DNA of 6,348 nucleotides from an uncultured Clostridia bacterium (lineage in GTDB: Bacteria; Bacillota; Clostridia; Oscillospirales; Ruminococcaceae): NCBI GenBank assembly GCA_947381875.1, contig CANCXY010000193.1, forward strand, positions 1 to 6,348, written 5' to 3'. A program made the position numbers and the translations under genes. The notes under the pieces are model-generated. The model ran no database searches, was not told the origin of the DNA, and was given only the letters and a program-made list of their open reading frames with translations. Each line of letters opens with the position of its first letter. Within the stretch, counting starts at the first letter, position 1. Positions 5,527 through 6,348 of this stretch are shown piece after piece.

Positions 5527-5545
5527 GGTTCACCTCCATTCCCTA

Positions 5546-5559
5546 ACAATCTCCATTGT
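5546..5559. promoter_or_regulatory. Probable operator over the repressor 1 -10 box
   Basis: Inverted repeat ACAAT-N4-ATTGT overlapping the -10 and the predicted start region. A protein bound here would block the promoter; self-regulation by repressor 1 is the simplest reading. The half-site resembles that of TACAAC-N5-GTTGTA at 4956-4972, but the spacing differs by one base. Confidence 0.5.
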
Positions 5560-5582
5560 ACCAAAAAAAATGCAAATGTCAA
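5555..5582 (-). promoter_or_regulatory. Promoter of repressor 1
   Basis: On the minus strand: TTGACA (5577-5582), 16-nt spacer, TACAAT (5555-5560). The -35 is perfect and the -10 is one base off consensus. Confidence 0.85.
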
Positions 5583-5590
5583 CAGAAAAA

Positions 5591-5617
5591 TGGCTCTTCC
5601 AATTTTGTGGTGGATAG
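5591..5617 (-). repeat. 27-bp inverted repeat, left copy
   Basis: Read on the minus strand, it starts CTATCCACCAC and ends TTGGAAGAGCCA. It matches 6302-6328 on the plus strand at 24 of 27 positions with no gaps. It lies just upstream of the repressor 1 -35. The two copies face inward around repressor 2 and the 46-aa gene. Confidence 0.75.
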
Positions 5618-5648
5618 CACCTAAATCAATCCTCTTTTTACCGCTTCC

Positions 5649-5674
5649 AAAACGGGGGATTATTCCCCCGTTTT
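5649..5674. terminator. Terminator of repressor 2 (probably bidirectional)
   Basis: A perfect 10-bp stem AAAACGGGGG (5649-5658) with CCCCCGTTTT (5665-5674) and a 6-nt loop holding part of the repressor 2 stop codon region. Short T-runs follow on both strands. Confidence 0.75.
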
Positions 5675-6031
5675 ATTGTCAGCGGAGAAGGACTTTTCTA
5701 TATCATCAAGTGAATTGATAAAGGCAAGTACGGCTTTAACTTGTTCGTCATTCATCTTTTCCAGCTGTGCAAGTGCCCTTTGATGAAATTCAGATAACGC
5801 TTTGTTTTTGCTAATTTGCTTTAGTTTTGGTTCCTCACCGTTGAGTACCCAATCAGCGTGATAACCGTATTTTTCTTCAATCAGTGTTGCAAGGGATTGA
5901 GAAAGCCGGATATTGGGGTCTTTTAAAAGTTTAGATATATAGCTTTCTGTTACACCTAATTCAGTAGCCATTTGTTTTTGTTTTAGTTTATTCTCTTGCA
6001 ATATGAGCTTTAACCTATCGCATTGGTTCAT
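5660..6031 (-). CDS. XRE-family (Cro/CI-type) repressor 2
   Basis: The 123-residue protein has an N-terminal helix-turn-helix. MNQCDRLKLILQENKLKQKQ is followed by MATELGVTESYISKLLKD, the helix-turn-helix core (about residues 18-38), then YHADWVLNGEEPK (57-69). The tail includes EKMNDEQVKAVLAFINSLDD (91-110), a likely dimerisation helix. There is no protease-type C-terminal domain. The start at 6029-6031 is chosen because AGGAGGTG lies 5 nt upstream; a longer reading from 6259 would cross the promoter and the opposite-strand gene and is rejected. It is divergent from the 46-aa gene, like phage CI and Cro. The coding sequence looks AT-richer than repressor 1 and the cas genes by eye, suggesting a separate origin. 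Confidence 0.9.
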   Translation of the reverse strand: MNQCDRLKLILQENKLKQKQMATELGVTESYISKLLKDPNIRLSQSLATLIEEKYGYHADWVLNGEEPKLKQISKNKALSEFHQRALAQLEKMNDEQVKAVLAFINSLDDIEKSFSADNKTGE

Positions 6032-6051
6032 AGTAGCACCTCCTATGAACC
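6025..6051. promoter_or_regulatory. Palindrome over the repressor 2 start (GGTTCATAG-N9-CTATGAACC)
   Basis: Perfect 9-bp arms. The ribosome binding site core (GAGGTG on the minus strand) is in the 9-nt centre and the ATG is in one arm. The promoter predicts transcription starting near 6047, inside the other arm, so only a shortened RNA hairpin would form. A DNA operator at the transcription start is therefore the more likely role. Confidence 0.6.
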
Positions 6052-6053
6052 GC

Positions 6054-6082
6054 ACTATATCAGAAAAACTTGAATAAGTCAA
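6054..6082 (-). promoter_or_regulatory. Promoter of repressor 2
   Basis: On the minus strand: TTGACT (6077-6082), 17-nt spacer, TATAGT (6054-6059). Its -35 lies inside the operator at 6069-6083. It points away from the promoter at 6093-6121. Confidence 0.82.
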
Positions 6083-6083
6083 G
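6069..6083. promoter_or_regulatory. Operator copy 1 of the divergent switch
   Basis: Inverted repeat CTTGA-N5-TCAAG covering the -35 of the repressor 2 promoter. It has the same arm and spacer size as copy 2 at 6120-6134. Confidence 0.6.
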
Positions 6084-6092
6084 AAAAATATC

Positions 6093-6121
6093 TTGACAAG
6101 TGGAATGAGTTGATTTATACT
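6093..6121 (+). promoter_or_regulatory. Promoter of the 46-aa gene
   Basis: Perfect TTGACA (6093-6098), 17-nt spacer, TATACT (6116-6121). The transcription start would fall near 6128, inside operator copy 2. It occupies the place of an early lytic-type promoter in a phage switch. Confidence 0.85.
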
Positions 6122-6134
6122 TGAACCATTCAAC
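6120..6134. promoter_or_regulatory. Operator copy 2 of the divergent switch
   Basis: CTTGA-N5-TCAAC, overlapping the -10 and start of the plus-strand promoter. Bound repressor would shut off the 46-aa gene. Confidence 0.6.
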
Positions 6135-6154
6135 AGCAAGGGAGGAGGGTTAGA

Positions 6155-6295
6155 ATGACCGAAGTGTGCAGAAACGTGGCCGCCGAGAAAATCAAAGAAA
6201 TGCCTGTAGACCAGATAAAGAAACTGCTGATTTTTATGGCAGGCATGGAGGCTGAACAAGCGGCAGAAAAGAAGCGGTGTGAAAGGGCGTCCTGA
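6155..6295 (+). CDS. Microprotein (46 aa) in the Cro position
   Basis: The sequence is MTEVCRNVAAEKIKEMPVDQ followed by IKKLLIFMAGMEAEQAAEKK and RCERAS. Support for it as a gene is strong: a near-consensus promoter with operator, and GGAGGAGG 6 nt before the ATG. It is the first gene in the direction divergent from repressor 2, where phages usually have cro, yet it has no helix-turn-helix. The EMPVDQIKKLLIFMAGM helix lines up with EKMNDEQVKAVLAFINSL in the tail of repressor 2. I infer that it may pair with repressor 2 and act as an antirepressor or modulator. The sequence shows only the resemblance and the layout. It may be the first gene of a longer plus-strand operon beyond the right edge. 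Confidence 0.7.
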   Translation: MTEVCRNVAAEKIKEMPVDQIKKLLIFMAGMEAEQAAEKKRCERAS

Positions 6296-6302
6296 AACGC
6301 CC
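6285..6302 (+). other. Small hairpin at the end of the 46-aa gene
   Basis: GGGCGT (6285-6290) pairs with ACGCCC (6297-6302) around the stop codon. No T-run follows, so it is probably not a full terminator; it may protect the 3' end or cause weak pausing. Confidence 0.3.
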
Positions 6303-6328
6303 TATCCACCACGAAGTTGGAATAGCCA
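6302..6328 (+). repeat. 27-bp inverted repeat, right copy
   Basis: It starts CTATCCACCAC and ends TTGGAATAGCCA, and is the inverted partner of 5591-5617 (24 of 27 identical). The similarity stops sharply at both ends. The last 20 bases of the window after it are AT-rich and hold no recognisable gene. Confidence 0.75.
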
Positions 6329-6348
6329 GAAAAAATAGCTTAGCTAAA

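Larger units (their letters stand above)
3010..6348. mobile_element. Left end of an integrated prophage or integrative element (right end not in window)
   Basis: A tyrosine integrase reading outward next to the CRISPR operon, then small accessory genes, then XRE repressors with divergent promoters, is the usual layout of the left arm of a temperate phage or integrative element. By that layout the attachment site should lie between the integrase stop and the cas5c promoter (about 3010-3149). I could not find a core repeat because only one end is visible. The left limit given is therefore approximate. No structural, packaging or conjugation gene is visible, so phage versus other element cannot be decided. 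Confidence 0.6.

Noticed and set aside
6032..6259. N-terminal extension of repressor 2 to 199 residues
   Set aside because: It would cross two good promoters and the 46-aa gene, has no ribosome binding site, and the family N-terminus begins at 6031 behind AGGAGGTG.
6130..6312. A 60-codon minus-strand frame encoding a hydrophobic, Cys-containing peptide
   Set aside because: It starts at a GTG without a ribosome binding site and is antisense to the better supported 46-aa gene.

Overview
The window looks like part of a low-to-mid GC Firmicutes genome, probably a gut-type Clostridia. This rests on strong GGAGG-type ribosome binding sites, near-consensus sigma-A promoters, and the style of the integrase and repressor proteins. 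No rRNA or other taxonomic marker is present, so the assignment is an inference from gene style.

Region 1 (1-2950, all on the minus strand) is the effector part of a type I-C CRISPR-Cas operon in the order cas5c - cas8c - cas7c. cas7c runs off the left edge. The three genes overlap by 4 and 8 nt and are driven by a nearly perfect promoter (TTGACG-17-TATAAT) just upstream of cas5c. An internal ribosome binding site and GTG start inside cas8c would give the separate small subunit Cas11c. No cas3, cas1, cas2, cas4 or repeat array lies in the window. The place directly upstream of cas5c, where cas3 normally sits in I-C operons, is taken by an integrase gene.

Region 2 (about 3010-4892) looks like the left end of an integrated element, either a prophage or an integrative element. 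A complete tyrosine recombinase reads toward the cas genes and is separated from them by a strong two-way terminator. Its leader holds two mutually exclusive hairpins, one of which would hide the ribosome binding site. Upstream on the same strand are a 54-residue very basic protein and a small Ada-like zinc-domain protein whose N-terminus appears to be frameshifted.

Region 3 (about 4893-6348) is a regulatory region with two XRE-type repressor genes on the minus strand and two very small genes on the plus strand (35 and 46 codons), each with its own promoter and ribosome binding site. The right-hand pair is laid out like a phage lysogeny switch: divergent promoters, both TTGAC(A/T)-17-TATA(C/G)T, with matching operators CTTGA-N5-TCAA(G/C). 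The gene in the Cro position, however, encodes a microprotein with no DNA-binding domain. Both microproteins carry a short helix motif (roughly D/E-Q-hydrophobic-K) that also occurs in the C-terminal tails of both repressors. I infer that they may act by pairing with the repressors. The right-hand module is AT-richer than its surroundings by eye and is flanked by 27-bp inverted repeats (24 of 27 matching). The microprotein and repressor arrangement, together with the insertion of the element upstream of the CRISPR operon, is the most interesting content of the window.
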